From: CAVSRC01 sp963781775
GTDB lineage: Bacteria > Pseudomonadota > Alphaproteobacteria > Rhizobiales > Kaistiaceae
Length of the DNA stretch: 64,000 nt
Assembly: GCA_963781775.1 (NCBI GenBank)
Contig: CAWAHE010000004.1
Coordinates: 17,630-81,629, forward strand
Reading direction: 5' to 3'
Numbering within the stretch: position 1 is the first letter of the stretch; every line of letters starts with the position of its first letter. A model generated the notes under the pieces. It was not told where the DNA came from and searched no databases. It worked only from the letters and a program-made list of their open reading frames with translations. Position numbers and translations under genes: made by a program. Below, piece by piece: positions 27,160-36,469 of the stretch.

Positions 27160-28204
27160 TCAATTCGTTGGCTGGCGCGATGACGCGCGGTCTCGCGCTT
27201 CGGGGTTCACGACATCGGCGTGGCCTTCGCCGCTGATCATGGCCCACAGGTTGCGTGCGCCATGCCAACCGACGTTCTGGATGCCGTCATAGGTCCACGC
27301 CGCCACGTGCGGCGTCGCGATGACGTTGGGCATCGTGAACAGCGGATCGGCCGTATCGGGAGGCTCGCGATCGAAGACGTCGAGCGCAGCGCCGGCGATG
27401 ACGCCATCGGCGAGCGCCGAACGCAATGCCGCATAGTCGACCAGCCAGCCGCGGCCGGTATTGACCAGGATCGCACCGGTCTTCATGCGCGCCAGCGCCT
27501 TGCCGTCAATGAGGTGGCGGTTCTCGGCGGTCGGGCCGGCATGCAGGGTCACGATGTCTGCGGATTCGAGCAGCGTCGGCAGATCGACCATCTTCACACC
27601 AGGCACGGTGGCATTGGCATAAGGATCGTACGCAAGAATCGTCACACCCCAGCCGGCGAGCCGTTCCGCCACGCCGCGGCCGATGCGGCCAAAGCCGACG
27701 ATGCCGACGGTCGCGCCGAGCATCGAAGTCGCATGCACCAGTCCGCGCCATCCGCCTTGCTGCATGAAGACGGGTGTCCACACGTTCAGCCGTTTCATCA
27801 AGGCCAGCATCAAGCGCGATGGCGTGCTCGCAGACGGTCGTCACCTGCGACTCCTCGGGCGTATTGGCGACGAGGATGCCGTGTTCGGTCGCCGCCTCCA
27901 TGTCGATCGAGTCGACGCCGATGCCGAACTTGGAAACGCATCGCAGGTCCGGCAGCGCCTCGATGATCTTGCGCGTGATGCGCACACCGCTGGCGCCCAT
28001 CACACCGATCTTGCCCTGCGCCGCGGCGACGAATTCATCGTCCGAATAGCGCCAGAAAGGCTGCTCCCACATGGCATAGCCAAGCGTCAGCTCGACGCCG
28101 CGCTCGCGCAACCAGTCGAGCGACTTCTCCGTCGGTTCGAAGCGCTCGAAGACGAGCGCACGCCACGGGCCGCCTACTCGCTGACCAGGATTGGATGTGT
28201 CCAC
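27160..28204 (-). pseudogene. D-2-hydroxyacid dehydrogenase, frameshifted
   Basis: NAD-dependent D-isomer 2-hydroxyacid dehydrogenase interrupted by one frameshift. The N-terminal half runs from a GTG at 28204 through SKFGIGVDSIDMEAATEHG to VCEHAIA. The second frame continues with MLALMKRLNVWTPVF, the NAD-binding GFGRIG and the catalytic Arg (VNTGRGWLVD), Glu (FDREPPD) and His (TPHVAAW). One extra base near 27813 (CTTGATG) explains it. The joined protein would be about 347 residues, normal for the family. It lies 23 bases after the third propeller gene and should share its transcript. Predicted to reduce a 2-keto acid or oxidise a sugar acid if intact. Confidence 0.85.
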
Positions 28205-28227
28205 GTGTTGCCCGTGCGCGATAGGCG

Positions 28228-29487
28228 CTATCCCGCGTATTCCATGATGTAGAGCCCGGCGCCGCTCCAGTCGCTGCAATAGGCAAGGCCATTGCGATCC
28301 ACGAACACGTCGGCCGAATGCAGCACAACCGGGCGATTAGGCCGCGGATCGACAAGTTTCTTCGGAGCCGGCGGCACACAGGCGCCGACTTCGGTCGGCC
28401 GGAACGGATCGCGGATGTCGTACACGCGCACGCCGGCGTTCTGATAGGTGGCGAAAATCAGCTCCGAACTCTGGAACGCGCCGGGCCGGTTCTCGTGGAT
28501 ATTGTGCGGGCCGAAATGCCCGCCGACGGCAGCGTAGTCGCGATCGTTCGGCAGCGGAAACGTCGAGACGCTGATCGGGTTCGACTTGACCTGATTGTCG
28601 AAGACCCAGATCGGCTTGAACCCATCCGCCATGTTGTCGAGCACCGCTTCGTCGAGAACGATGAGCAGGTTGCGGTCGGGCAGCGGCAGACAGTTGTGCG
28701 TGCCGCCGCCGAAGGGCGGCGCCCAATTCTTGTGGACGATCAGCTTCGGGTTCGCCTTGTCCTTCACGTCGACAACGACCAGACATCCGTCGCGCCAGGC
28801 GCCATAGGCGATGTCGTCATGCACGACCGCGTGGTGCAGGCCGTAGCGTCCGGTCGGCAGCGGCCAGTGAGCCTCCTCCCCGGCCGCAAGGTTCATGCCC
28901 GGCAGCCAGAAGCGCCCGACAATCTCCGGCTTGGTCGGATCCTGCATGTCGATGGTCACGAGAATGTAGTCGGAGAAACCTTCCATCATCGCCGAGGCAT
29001 AGGCCCAGCGTCCGCCGACATACCAGATACGATGAAGGCCGGTGCCGTTGACCGGCATGAAGCCGATCTGCCGCGGCTCGGCCGGTTTCGAGATGTCGAA
29101 CACCGCCATCCCGGCCGACCAGTTGCGCGTCTTCGGCGTCTCGTGCGCGTCGTGCCGGCCGGCCTTCGGCTTGTAGTAGTTGCGCTCGTCGGCCATCTCC
29201 GGCTGCGAGAACATATCGCGGCCATGCACCAGCAGCAGGAGATCGTCGTGGACCTGGAGATGCAGGCTCCAGGTGTTGGGCGGGTTCTGGATGTAGTTGA
29301 CGGTCTTCGGCTTCGTCGGATCGCGCACGTCGATAACCGAGAAGCCCTTCGAACAAACGTGACCGACATAGGCGTAACCGTTGCGCACCATGACCTGTTG
29401 GCCGTCGGAGCGGCCATCCTGATCGCAATGCCCGATCAGACGCATGTTGCGCACGTAACTCGGCTTCAACAGATCCGCGCTGGTCAT
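28228..29487 (-). CDS. LVIVD-repeat beta-propeller protein (copy 1)
   Basis: 419 residues, no signal peptide, LVIVD-type propeller repeats (FSVIDVRDPTKPKTV, MAVFDISKPAEPRQI, CLVVVDVKDKANPKLI, VRVYDIRDPFRPTEV). Histidines recur at equivalent blade positions: LHLQ, LHRIW, LHHAVVH, GGTHN, FGPHNIHEN and LHSADV. Nearly all are kept in the two neighbouring paralogues, which points to a central metal or substrate site rather than a mere scaffold. Downstream-most of three tandem copies in the sugar-ABC operon. Family function is unknown; an enzyme acting on the imported substrate is my inference. Confidence 0.85.
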   Translation of the reverse strand: MTSADLLKPSYVRNMRLIGHCDQDGRSDGQQVMVRNGYAYVGHVCSKGFSVIDVRDPTKPKTVNYIQNPPNTWSLHLQVHDDLLLLVHGRDMFSQPEMADERNYYKPKAGRHDAHETPKTRNWSAGMAVFDISKPAEPRQIGFMPVNGTGLHRIWYVGGRWAYASAMMEGFSDYILVTIDMQDPTKPEIVGRFWLPGMNLAAGEEAHWPLPTGRYGLHHAVVHDDIAYGAWRDGCLVVVDVKDKANPKLIVHKNWAPPFGGGTHNCLPLPDRNLLIVLDEAVLDNMADGFKPIWVFDNQVKSNPISVSTFPLPNDRDYAAVGGHFGPHNIHENRPGAFQSSELIFATYQNAGVRVYDIRDPFRPTEVGACVPPAPKKLVDPRPNRPVVLHSADVFVDRNGLAYCSDWSGAGLYIMEYAG

Positions 29488-29555
29488 CGACTATTCGCCT
29501 TACTCAATGAGTTGGCGCACCGGCGGCTATGCGCCGCCGATCGCCTTTTCCCCGA

Positions 29556-30809
29556 TCAGCCCTTGTATTCGATGATGTAGAGGCCGGCGTTGAAGTCGGT
29601 CATGTAGCAGAGGCCGGCCTTGTCGACGAACACGTCGGCCGAATGCAGGACCACCGGGCGATTGGGACGTGGGTCGACCCAGGTGCCGGCCGGAAGGGGC
29701 GGCACGAAGCCGGCGATTTCCGTCGGACGGAACTGGTCGCGAATGTCGTAAACACGCAGGCCGGCGTTCTGATAGGTGGCGAAGATGGTCTCGGAGCTGA
29801 CCATTCCTTCCGGCCGGTTCTCGTAGACATTGTGCGGGCCGAAATGGCCGCCGACTTTCAGATAGTCCTTGTCCTTGGGCTCCGGGAAGGTCGCGATGCT
29901 GATCGGATTCGACTTGACCTGATTGTCGAACATCCAGATCGGCTTGAAGCCGTCCTCCTGATCGTCGAGCACGGTCTCATCGACGACGACGAGCAGGTTG
30001 CGGTCGGGCAACGGCAGCGCATTGTGCGTGCCGCCGCCAAAAGGTGGCGCCCAGACCTTGTGGGCGAGCAGCTTCGGATTGGCCTTGTCCTTGACGTCGA
30101 CCACCGCCAGGCAGGCATCGCGCCAGCTGCAATAGGCGATATCGTCCTGGATGATCGCGTGGTGCAGGCCGAAGCGTCCGTTCTTGGTCGGCCAGTTCGC
30201 CTTCTCGCCGGCCGCCACGTTCATGCCGGGCAGCCAGTACTTGCCGACCATCACCGGCTTCTTCGGGTCCTGCATATCGATGGTGATAAGGATGTAGTCG
30301 CTGAAGCCATCGAGCAGCGCCGAGGCGTAGGCCCACCGGCCGCCGACATACCAGATGCGGTGAAGGCCGGTGCCCTCGACCGGCATGAACCCGATCTGCT
30401 TGGGATCGTCGCCCTTCGAAATGTCATAGACGGCCATGCCCGCCGACCAGTTGCGCGCCTCTGCTTCGGATTTGGCGTGGTGGTCGACGGAGCCTTTGTA
30501 GTAGTTCTTCTCATCGGCGAGTTCCGGCTGCGCGAACATGTCCTTGTTGTGGACGACGAGCAGCAGATCGCCATGCGTCTGCAGATGAAGCGTCCAGGTG
30601 TTCGGCGGCGCGGCGACATACTTCACGGTTTTCGGGTTTGACGGATCGCGAACGTCGACGACGGTGAAACCCTTGGAAAAGATGTGGCCGATATAGGCGA
30701 AGCCGCGGTGCACCATGATCTGCACGCCGTCGGAGTGGCCACCCTGGTCGGAATAGCCGACGAGCCGCATGTTCTTCGTCGCGTAGTCGGGTTTGGGAAG
30801 ATTGGCCAT
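29556..30809 (-). CDS. LVIVD-repeat beta-propeller protein (copy 2)
   Basis: 417 residues from the ATG at 30809, nine bases after GGAG. It is closely similar along its whole length to copies 1 and 3 (shared NWSAGMAVYDISK, WYVGGRWAYASAL, GFSDYILITIDMQDP, HSADVFVDKAG). Histidines of the LHLQ, LHRIW, LHHA, GGTHN, GGHFGPHN and LHSAD motifs are conserved; the second His of PHNIHEN is Tyr. The gap to copy 1 (68 bp) contains a GC-rich inverted repeat, CGGCGGC-TATGC-GCCGCCG, which may stabilise or process the transcript. Product of tandem duplication, presumably diverged for related substrates. Confidence 0.85.
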   Translation of the reverse strand: MANLPKPDYATKNMRLVGYSDQGGHSDGVQIMVHRGFAYIGHIFSKGFTVVDVRDPSNPKTVKYVAAPPNTWTLHLQTHGDLLLVVHNKDMFAQPELADEKNYYKGSVDHHAKSEAEARNWSAGMAVYDISKGDDPKQIGFMPVEGTGLHRIWYVGGRWAYASALLDGFSDYILITIDMQDPKKPVMVGKYWLPGMNVAAGEKANWPTKNGRFGLHHAIIQDDIAYCSWRDACLAVVDVKDKANPKLLAHKVWAPPFGGGTHNALPLPDRNLLVVVDETVLDDQEDGFKPIWMFDNQVKSNPISIATFPEPKDKDYLKVGGHFGPHNVYENRPEGMVSSETIFATYQNAGLRVYDIRDQFRPTEIAGFVPPLPAGTWVDPRPNRPVVLHSADVFVDKAGLCYMTDFNAGLYIIEYKG

Positions 30810-30946
30810 CGTCAAAGTCTCCAATTATCGTGGCGGCGCCGTTGTCGGCGTCCTGGATTTGGCGACCGCGAGAGAATGGCGAAGCCATCCGTCCGGTCGT
30901 TTCAAGCGAGGCGCCGCCGGAGCGGCGCGTGGGAAAGCGTCGCCCC

Positions 30947-32203
30947 TCAGCCCGAGAATTCGAGGATGTAGAGGCCGACGCTGAAATCCGTGCAGTAGAC
31001 GAGGCCCGCCTTGTCGACGAAGACGTCCGCCGAGTGCAGCACCAGTGGCCGGTTGGGGCGCGGGTCGATCAGCTTCGTCGGCGGCGCCGGTACGAACGCG
31101 CCGATCTCTTTCGGCTGGTAGGCATTGCCTATGTCGAACACGCGAACGCCGGCGTTCTGATAGGTCGTGAAGATCGTCTGATTGCTGACGAAGGCGTCGG
31201 GCCGGTTCTCATAGACGTTGTGCGGACCGTAGTGCCCGCCGACTTCGAGATAATCGGTGTCGGTCGCCAGCGGGAACGTGGAGATGCTGACCGGCCGGGT
31301 CGGCTCGCGGTTGTCGAACACCCAGATCGGCTTCATGCCGTCTTCCATCTTGTCGAGCACCGCCTCGTCGAGGACGAGGAGCAAGTCGCGATCGGGAATC
31401 GGCAGGCAATTGTGCGTGCCGCCTTGGAACGGCGGCGACCAACTCTGGTGGGTGATCAACTTCGGCGCACTGCGGTCTGACACATCGACGACCACGAGGT
31501 TGGCGTCGCGCCAAGCGCAATAGGCTGTATCGCCGTGCACGACCCCATGGTGGCAGCCGTAGCGGCCGTTAGTCGTCGGCCAGTTCGTCTTTTCCCCGGC
31601 GGCGAGGTTCATGCCCGGCAGCCAGAAGCGGCCGGCCTCGCGCGGGTTCGTGGGGTCCTGCATGTCGATGGTGATGAAGATGTAGTCGGAGAAGCCCTCG
31701 ATCAGCGCCGAGGCGTAGGCCCAGCGGCCGCCGACATACCAGATGCGGTGGATGCCGCCGCCGTCGATCGGCAGGAAGCCGATCTGCTTCGGCGTGGCGG
31801 GCTTCGAGATGTCGTAGACGGCCATGCCGGCCGACCAATTGCGCTCCGCGCCCTTGGCTTCGGACTGCGCATGGAAGTCGGTCTTGCCCTTGTAGTAGTT
31901 GCGCTCGTCGGCGAGTTCCGGCTGCGCCCACATGTTCTTGGCGTGCACCACGAGCAGCAGGTCGTCATAGGCCTGGCAGTGCAGGTTCCAGGTGTTATCC
32001 GGGCAGGGATAGTAGCCGACGGCCTTCGGGTTCTTCGGATCGCGGACGTCGATGACGCTGAAACCGTTGGAGAACAGGTGGCTGACATAGGCGTGGCCCT
32101 TGTTGACCATCACCTGTACGCCGTCCGGACGACCGCCCTGGTCGCTGTGGCCGATCGCCCGCATGTTGTTTGCGTAAGCTGGCTTCGGAATGTCGGCAGA
32201 CAT
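30947..32203 (-). CDS. LVIVD-repeat beta-propeller protein (copy 3)
   Basis: 418 residues from the ATG at 32203, eight bases after TAGGAG (another ATG two codons earlier lies too close to it). First of three tandem paralogues and the one next to the ABC binding protein. Differences from the others include LHCQ in place of LHLQ and a two-residue insertion before ERNWSAG; GIHRIWYVGG, CHHGVVH, GGTHN, GGHYGPHN and LHSADV are retained. The 137-bp gap to copy 2 holds a GCGCCGC-CGGA-GCGGCGC hairpin. Cytoplasmic. Function unknown, as for copy 1. Confidence 0.85.
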   Translation of the reverse strand: MSADIPKPAYANNMRAIGHSDQGGRPDGVQVMVNKGHAYVSHLFSNGFSVIDVRDPKNPKAVGYYPCPDNTWNLHCQAYDDLLLVVHAKNMWAQPELADERNYYKGKTDFHAQSEAKGAERNWSAGMAVYDISKPATPKQIGFLPIDGGGIHRIWYVGGRWAYASALIEGFSDYIFITIDMQDPTNPREAGRFWLPGMNLAAGEKTNWPTTNGRYGCHHGVVHGDTAYCAWRDANLVVVDVSDRSAPKLITHQSWSPPFQGGTHNCLPIPDRDLLLVLDEAVLDKMEDGMKPIWVFDNREPTRPVSISTFPLATDTDYLEVGGHYGPHNVYENRPDAFVSNQTIFTTYQNAGVRVFDIGNAYQPKEIGAFVPAPPTKLIDPRPNRPLVLHSADVFVDKAGLVYCTDFSVGLYILEFSG

Positions 32204-32220
32204 CGTCATTCTCCTACGGA

Positions 32221-32247
32221 ATAAAGACGGCGCCCGAGAGCGCCGTC
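32221..32247 (-). terminator. Hairpin after the ABC binding-protein gene
   Basis: Perfect 8-bp stem (GACGGCGC/GCGCCGTC, 32226-32247) with a 6-base loop, followed on the minus strand by TTTAT and on the plus strand by CAGTTTTT. It lies between the solute-binding protein gene and the first propeller gene, where partial termination or 3' protection would keep the binding protein in excess over downstream products. Confidence 0.55.
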
Positions 32248-32283
32248 CAGTTTTTCGTCGTGAGGGCGTTGCCTCAGTCCGGG

Positions 32284-33408
32284 TTACATTACGCCCCAGA
32301 TCTTCTTGTACTCATCCCGGTAGCCGTTGCCCGGATCGAAGATGTTCTTGTCGCCGCCATCGGAGTTGATGTTGGCCTTGATGAACAGATGCGGCGGCGC
32401 GACGTAGCCGCTCGGCTTGTCACCGGCGAACGCACGGTTCAGCTCGTCGATGGTCTCCCAGCCGTGCAGGAACAGCGGCTCGGCGACGGTCGCAATCTGA
32501 TACTGGCCGTCACGGATACGCTGGAAGGCAGGCACGGAACCGTCACCCGCCGAGATGTTGCGCGGATAGCCGGTCGCCGGATCGATGCCGGCATTCTGCA
32601 ACGACGGTGCCGCGAAGTCGAAGTACAGGTCGTTGACGCCGATCGAATACGTCCAGTCCTTGCCGTACTTGGACAGCAACGTGGTCGTCAGCTGGCCCAT
32701 GCGGTTCTGCAACTCGCCGATCGGGGTGTCTTCGACCGACAGCACCTTGCAGGTCGTGCATCCCTCAATCGCCGCCTTGGTGGCGTTGGTCTTCGCCGTC
32801 GCGATCGCGTAGATCGAATCGGTGAAGAGGATGACGCCGGCCTTGCCGTCGGAGTCGACCACCGCGTAGAGGCCGGCGGCCTTGGCGACCTCAAGCGGAT
32901 CGGTCGTGATGTTGGTGATCACGCCGGGAACGCCCTCGATCGGGCCGGGCGCGCCGCCCGAATGCCAGCCGACTACCTTGATGCCCTGCGCGACCGCCTG
33001 TTCGATGATCGGCGCCTGCTCGCGCGCGTCGACCGTGCCGAGGATGATCCCGTCAGGCTTCAGCGCGATCGCCTGGGTCATCGCCGAAGCGCGACCGGAG
33101 GGTGTGCCCTGACCGTCGAGAAGACGGAAATCCCAACCGATCGCCTTGGCGGCTTCCGCCGCGCCATCGCCGACGCCCTTGGCGCCGCCGTTGCGCTGGT
33201 CGTCGGAGACGTAGATGACCAGCTTCTTGCCCTGTGCCTTCGGCCCCGTGGTCGGACCCGTCCATTTCGTGACCGGCGCGGTGACGGTCGCGATGTAATC
33301 CTTCGCCGATTTCATGAAAGCGTCGTCAGCCGCGGCGGCCGCGGTGACGCCCAGACCAATGAAGGCGGCAGCGACAAATGCCCCGCCCCTCAAACCGAAT
33401 TTCGACAT
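32284..33408 (-). CDS. Sugar-type ABC transporter periplasmic binding protein
   Basis: 374-residue exported protein; signal peptide with hydrophobic residues 9-24 and cleavage near AAAA-DD (about 27). Type 1 periplasmic binding fold of the ribose/xylose group: KKLVIYVSDDQRNGGAKGVGDGAAEAAKAIGWD, followed by KPDGIILGTVD and VVGWHSGG. A Cys pair in EGCTTCKVL is unusual. It delivers ligand to the permease and ATPase encoded upstream in the same operon. The surrounding dehydrogenase, lactonase and propeller genes suggest a sugar, polyol or sugar acid ligand, not identified. Confidence 0.9.
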   Translation of the reverse strand: MSKFGLRGGAFVAAAFIGLGVTAAAAADDAFMKSAKDYIATVTAPVTKWTGPTTGPKAQGKKLVIYVSDDQRNGGAKGVGDGAAEAAKAIGWDFRLLDGQGTPSGRASAMTQAIALKPDGIILGTVDAREQAPIIEQAVAQGIKVVGWHSGGAPGPIEGVPGVITNITTDPLEVAKAAGLYAVVDSDGKAGVILFTDSIYAIATAKTNATKAAIEGCTTCKVLSVEDTPIGELQNRMGQLTTTLLSKYGKDWTYSIGVNDLYFDFAAPSLQNAGIDPATGYPRNISAGDGSVPAFQRIRDGQYQIATVAEPLFLHGWETIDELNRAFAGDKPSGYVAPPHLFIKANINSDGGDKNIFDPGNGYRDEYKKIWGVM

Positions 33409-33483
33409 ACTTCATTCCTCCATTTGAAACTGGCGGGTCCCGTTGCGGCCCACCAGGCCGGTTGATCCGGCTCTAACGGCGGC

Positions 33484-34590
33484 CTAGTGGCCGCCGGCAC
33501 TTGGCAGGGCGGGCGCTTCGCTTTGCTCGCCCCCAATTCCACTTGTTTCGGCACTGCCGGCGCTGCGGCCCAGCCGCGCCGTGGCGCGGCGGCGCTGCGC
33601 GAACGCAGCCAGGCCGATGGAAACGACGAGCGTGGTGCCGTTGAAGAGCGGCTCGACGAAGAACGCCCCGCCGAGTTGCTGAATGCCTGAAATGCCGACC
33701 GCCAGGATGACGACGGCGACCATCGTGCCCCAGATGTTGACGCGGCCGGGCTTGATGGTCGTCGATCCGAGGAAGGCGCCGACGAGCGCCGGCAGCAGGT
33801 AATCGAGGCCGACATTGGCCTGACCGATGCGCAGCTTGGCGGCGAGAATGCAGCCGGCGAAGCCGCAGATCAGCCCTGACCCGATGAACACACCGATGAC
33901 GTAGGCACGCACCGGGATGCCGTTCAGCGCCGCGGCCTTTTCGTTGGCGCCGATCGCGTAGACGTGCCGGCCGATCGGCAGGCGCTCGCTGACGATCCAC
34001 AGGACGATCGCCAGCGCGACCACATAGAGCGCCGGTATCGGAATCCCGAACACGGTCGTGGTGTTGAGTGCGATGAATCCGGCTGGCAGCGAACCGATGA
34101 GCTGCCGGCCACCTGTGAACCACAGCGCAATGGCATAGAGCATCGTGCCGGTGCCGAGCGTTGCAATGAAGGAGTCGATTTGCGCGACTTCGACGAGCAG
34201 GCCGTTGATCAGGCCAACGCAGGCTGCGGCGATCAACACGAGCACAATGGCCAGCGGCCACGGCACGCCGTACATGACCTGCAAGCCGATCGCCAGGATG
34301 TGCCACAAAACGATGCCGAAGCCGACATTAAGGTCGATACGGCCGGCCATCATCGGCACGGTGGCGGCGAGCGAGAGCATCGCGATGATCGCCTTGTCGG
34401 CCAGGATCGAGCGGAAATTCAGATAGGTCGGGAAGGTGTTGGGCAGCAGAATCGAGAAGAAGACTATGAGCAGCACCGTCAGGATCGGCAAGCCATAGAC
34501 CGGCGCCAGACGACCCAGCGCACGCCATCGCGACAGGTGCGCGAGTTCGGAACGGGTCGGCTCGAGAGCGTTGGACTTAATGGACTGCAT
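33484..34590 (-). CDS. Sugar-type ABC transporter permease
   Basis: 368-residue inner-membrane permease of the RbsC/XylH group, with eight to ten transmembrane helices and the family motifs MAGRIDLNVGFGI, ATLGTGTMLYAIALW, YAIGANEKAAALNGI and GQANVGLDYLLPALVGAFLGST. The N-terminal 40 residues are cytoplasmic, and the C-terminal tail is basic and low complexity. Its start overlaps the ATPase gene by 14 bases, so the two are translationally coupled. Works with the ATPase (34.6-36.2 kb) and binding protein (32.3 kb). Confidence 0.92.
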   Translation of the reverse strand: MQSIKSNALEPTRSELAHLSRWRALGRLAPVYGLPILTVLLIVFFSILLPNTFPTYLNFRSILADKAIIAMLSLAATVPMMAGRIDLNVGFGIVLWHILAIGLQVMYGVPWPLAIVLVLIAAACVGLINGLLVEVAQIDSFIATLGTGTMLYAIALWFTGGRQLIGSLPAGFIALNTTTVFGIPIPALYVVALAIVLWIVSERLPIGRHVYAIGANEKAAALNGIPVRAYVIGVFIGSGLICGFAGCILAAKLRIGQANVGLDYLLPALVGAFLGSTTIKPGRVNIWGTMVAVVILAVGISGIQQLGGAFFVEPLFNGTTLVVSIGLAAFAQRRRATARLGRSAGSAETSGIGGEQSEAPALPSAGGH

Positions 34591-36172
34591 GGGCGCTCGC
34601 GTTTTGGTCCTGGAAGACTGAGGCGGCTATTTCCGCGGAAGGAACGATGTTGGCGGACGCCGCGGCGACGAGGTTCTCGACCGAGAGATCGGCGGCGCCC
34701 AGTTCCGCCACCACCTGTCCGCGGTCGAAAACGACCGCCCGGTGACAGACCTTGGCGACTTCCTCGAAATCGGTCGACACGATCAGGATGGCTGCACCGT
34801 TCTGCAGGGCGACGTCGAACAAGCGGTAGATCTCTGCCTTGGCGCCGACATCGACACCCGCGGTCGGATCCTCGAACACGTAAAGCTTGGCGCCGAGATG
34901 CAGCCAGCGTCCGACGACCACCTTCTGCTGATTGCCGCCCGACAGTTGCTCGATCGGCAGGCTTGGCAAATTGGGGCGCAGCCCGACTTCCTGGCCGAGT
35001 TCCAGCGAAGCGAGGTTCTCGCGGGCGGGCGACAGGAACGAAAACGCGCTCTTGCCGGCGGCCATCGGGTTGAGAAAGAGGTTCTCACGCACAGTCAGGA
35101 TCGGCATGATCGATTCACCGACACGGTCGGCACAGACAAGATTGATGCCGGCGGCCATCGCCTCGCGCGGCGAACACGGCTCGGTTTGCTCGCCGTCGAG
35201 CAGCACGCGGCCGCCGGTCAGCGGCGCAAGCCCGAAGAGCGCCCGGCCGACGGTTTCCTGGCCGGCGCCGCGCAGCCCCACCAGACCGACGACCTCGCCG
35301 GCGTGGACGCGCAAATCCACCGGGCCAACCTCGTCGATCATCATCGCCTCGGTGACCAGCCGCGCCGTACCGTGACGCTGCGCCGGGCGGCGGAAAACCT
35401 GCGACGGTTCGCGCCCGACAATCAGGAGGATCGCCTCTTCCGGCGTCGTCTCCGACACGGCCCGCTCGCCGGCCACCAGACCGTCGCGCAAGACCACCAT
35501 ACGGTCGGCGATCTCGAACACCTCGTCGAGGCGGTGCGACACGTAGATCATGCCGACGCCGCGTGCGCGCAGCCGGCGGAGCGCTGCGAACAGTCGCGCA
35601 ACCTCATCGGCCGGAAGGCTCGCGGTCGGTTCGTCGAGCACAAGGATTTCGGCTTCCGCCGCCAGGGCACGAGCAATCGCCACGAGGGATTTCTCCGTGC
35701 GGCTGAGGCTCTGGATTCTGACGTCGGGATCGATGCCGGCGCCCAGCATCTCGAGCGCGTTCGCGGCGCGGCGGCGCGCCTTGCCCCAGTCGACCATGCC
35801 GAAGCGGCGCGGATAGCCCAGGGTCAGGCAAATGTTCTCGGCGACCGTCATCCACTCGATGAGGCCGAGGTCCTGATGAATGAAGGCGATGGGCAAACGA
35901 CGAACGGCTCCGGTGACATCGGAGCCGCGGAAGAAGACCTTGCCTTCGTCGAGCGTGTAAACGCCGGCGAGAATCTTGATCAGGGTCGATTTGCCGGCGC
36001 CGTTTTCACCAAGCAGAGCGACGATCTCGCCGGCATTGAGAGACATGCCGACATTGTTGAGCGCGCGGGTGCCGCCGAACGTCTTCGACACGCCGCGCAC
36101 CAGCAGCAGATCGCCGCTGCCGTCGGGCCCGTCGCGTGACGCGGTCTGCTCGCCCGTGTCCTCTCCCTGCAA
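34577..36172 (-). CDS. Sugar-type ABC transporter ATP-binding protein (two domains)
   Basis: 531 residues containing two ABC domains, as in RbsA/XylG. Domain 1 has Walker A GENGAGKST (55-63) and Walker B LVLDEPTASL, but its signature is degenerate (SLSRTEKSLVAIARAL instead of LSGGQ). Domain 2 has a degenerate Walker A (GLRGAGQET) but an intact LSGGNQQKVVVGRW signature. Such complementary degeneration is usual in this family. First gene of the minus-strand operon reaching to 25.9 kb; its promoter region is shared with the divergent GntR regulator. Confidence 0.92.
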   Translation of the reverse strand: MQGEDTGEQTASRDGPDGSGDLLLVRGVSKTFGGTRALNNVGMSLNAGEIVALLGENGAGKSTLIKILAGVYTLDEGKVFFRGSDVTGAVRRLPIAFIHQDLGLIEWMTVAENICLTLGYPRRFGMVDWGKARRRAANALEMLGAGIDPDVRIQSLSRTEKSLVAIARALAAEAEILVLDEPTASLPADEVARLFAALRRLRARGVGMIYVSHRLDEVFEIADRMVVLRDGLVAGERAVSETTPEEAILLIVGREPSQVFRRPAQRHGTARLVTEAMMIDEVGPVDLRVHAGEVVGLVGLRGAGQETVGRALFGLAPLTGGRVLLDGEQTEPCSPREAMAAGINLVCADRVGESIMPILTVRENLFLNPMAAGKSAFSFLSPARENLASLELGQEVGLRPNLPSLPIEQLSGGNQQKVVVGRWLHLGAKLYVFEDPTAGVDVGAKAEIYRLFDVALQNGAAILIVSTDFEEVAKVCHRAVVFDRGQVVAELGAADLSVENLVAAASANIVPSAEIAASVFQDQNASAHAVH

Positions 36173-36348
36173 GGGTCCGTCCTCCCATTACGTCCCCGCT
36201 TGTTGCGACCGAAGCGTCGCTGCGGGTTGGTCATGCATCAGGCGGGAAAGTCGGCGTTCCACCCAAATCATTCGGCAGTTGGCCAATCGGGTCAACTCGG
36301 CCGAAAGACAACAGCGCTCCCAATCGCTGTTCTCATTCCGCTGGATTG

Positions 36349-36377
36349 AGCGTAGAGAATTGAGTAAACTTGTCAAT
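36349..36377 (-). promoter_or_regulatory. Promoter and candidate operator for the ABC operon
   Basis: On the minus strand, a perfect -35 TTGACA (36376-36371) is followed 16 bases later by TACGCT (36354-36349). An inverted repeat, ATTGA-N9-TCAAT (36359-36377), overlaps the -35, the position expected for a repressor site. The divergent FCD/GntR regulator encoded at 36.5 kb is the likely binder. The start codon of the ATPase is about 180 bases downstream, so a long leader is implied. Confidence 0.4.
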
Positions 36378-36469
36378 CTGATTTTAGGTTGCACTCCCGG
36401 TCGGACTGGCAAGTTTGCCGAGTTTTCGGCTGTTGTTCAACGAAACTGAGCTGCCCCGGAAGGGTCTTG

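Noticed and set aside
34577..36172. Degenerate signature in domain 1 of the sugar ABC ATPase taken as loss of function
   Set aside because: Asymmetric degeneration of the two ABC domains is normal in this family, and the second domain keeps LSGGNQQ.
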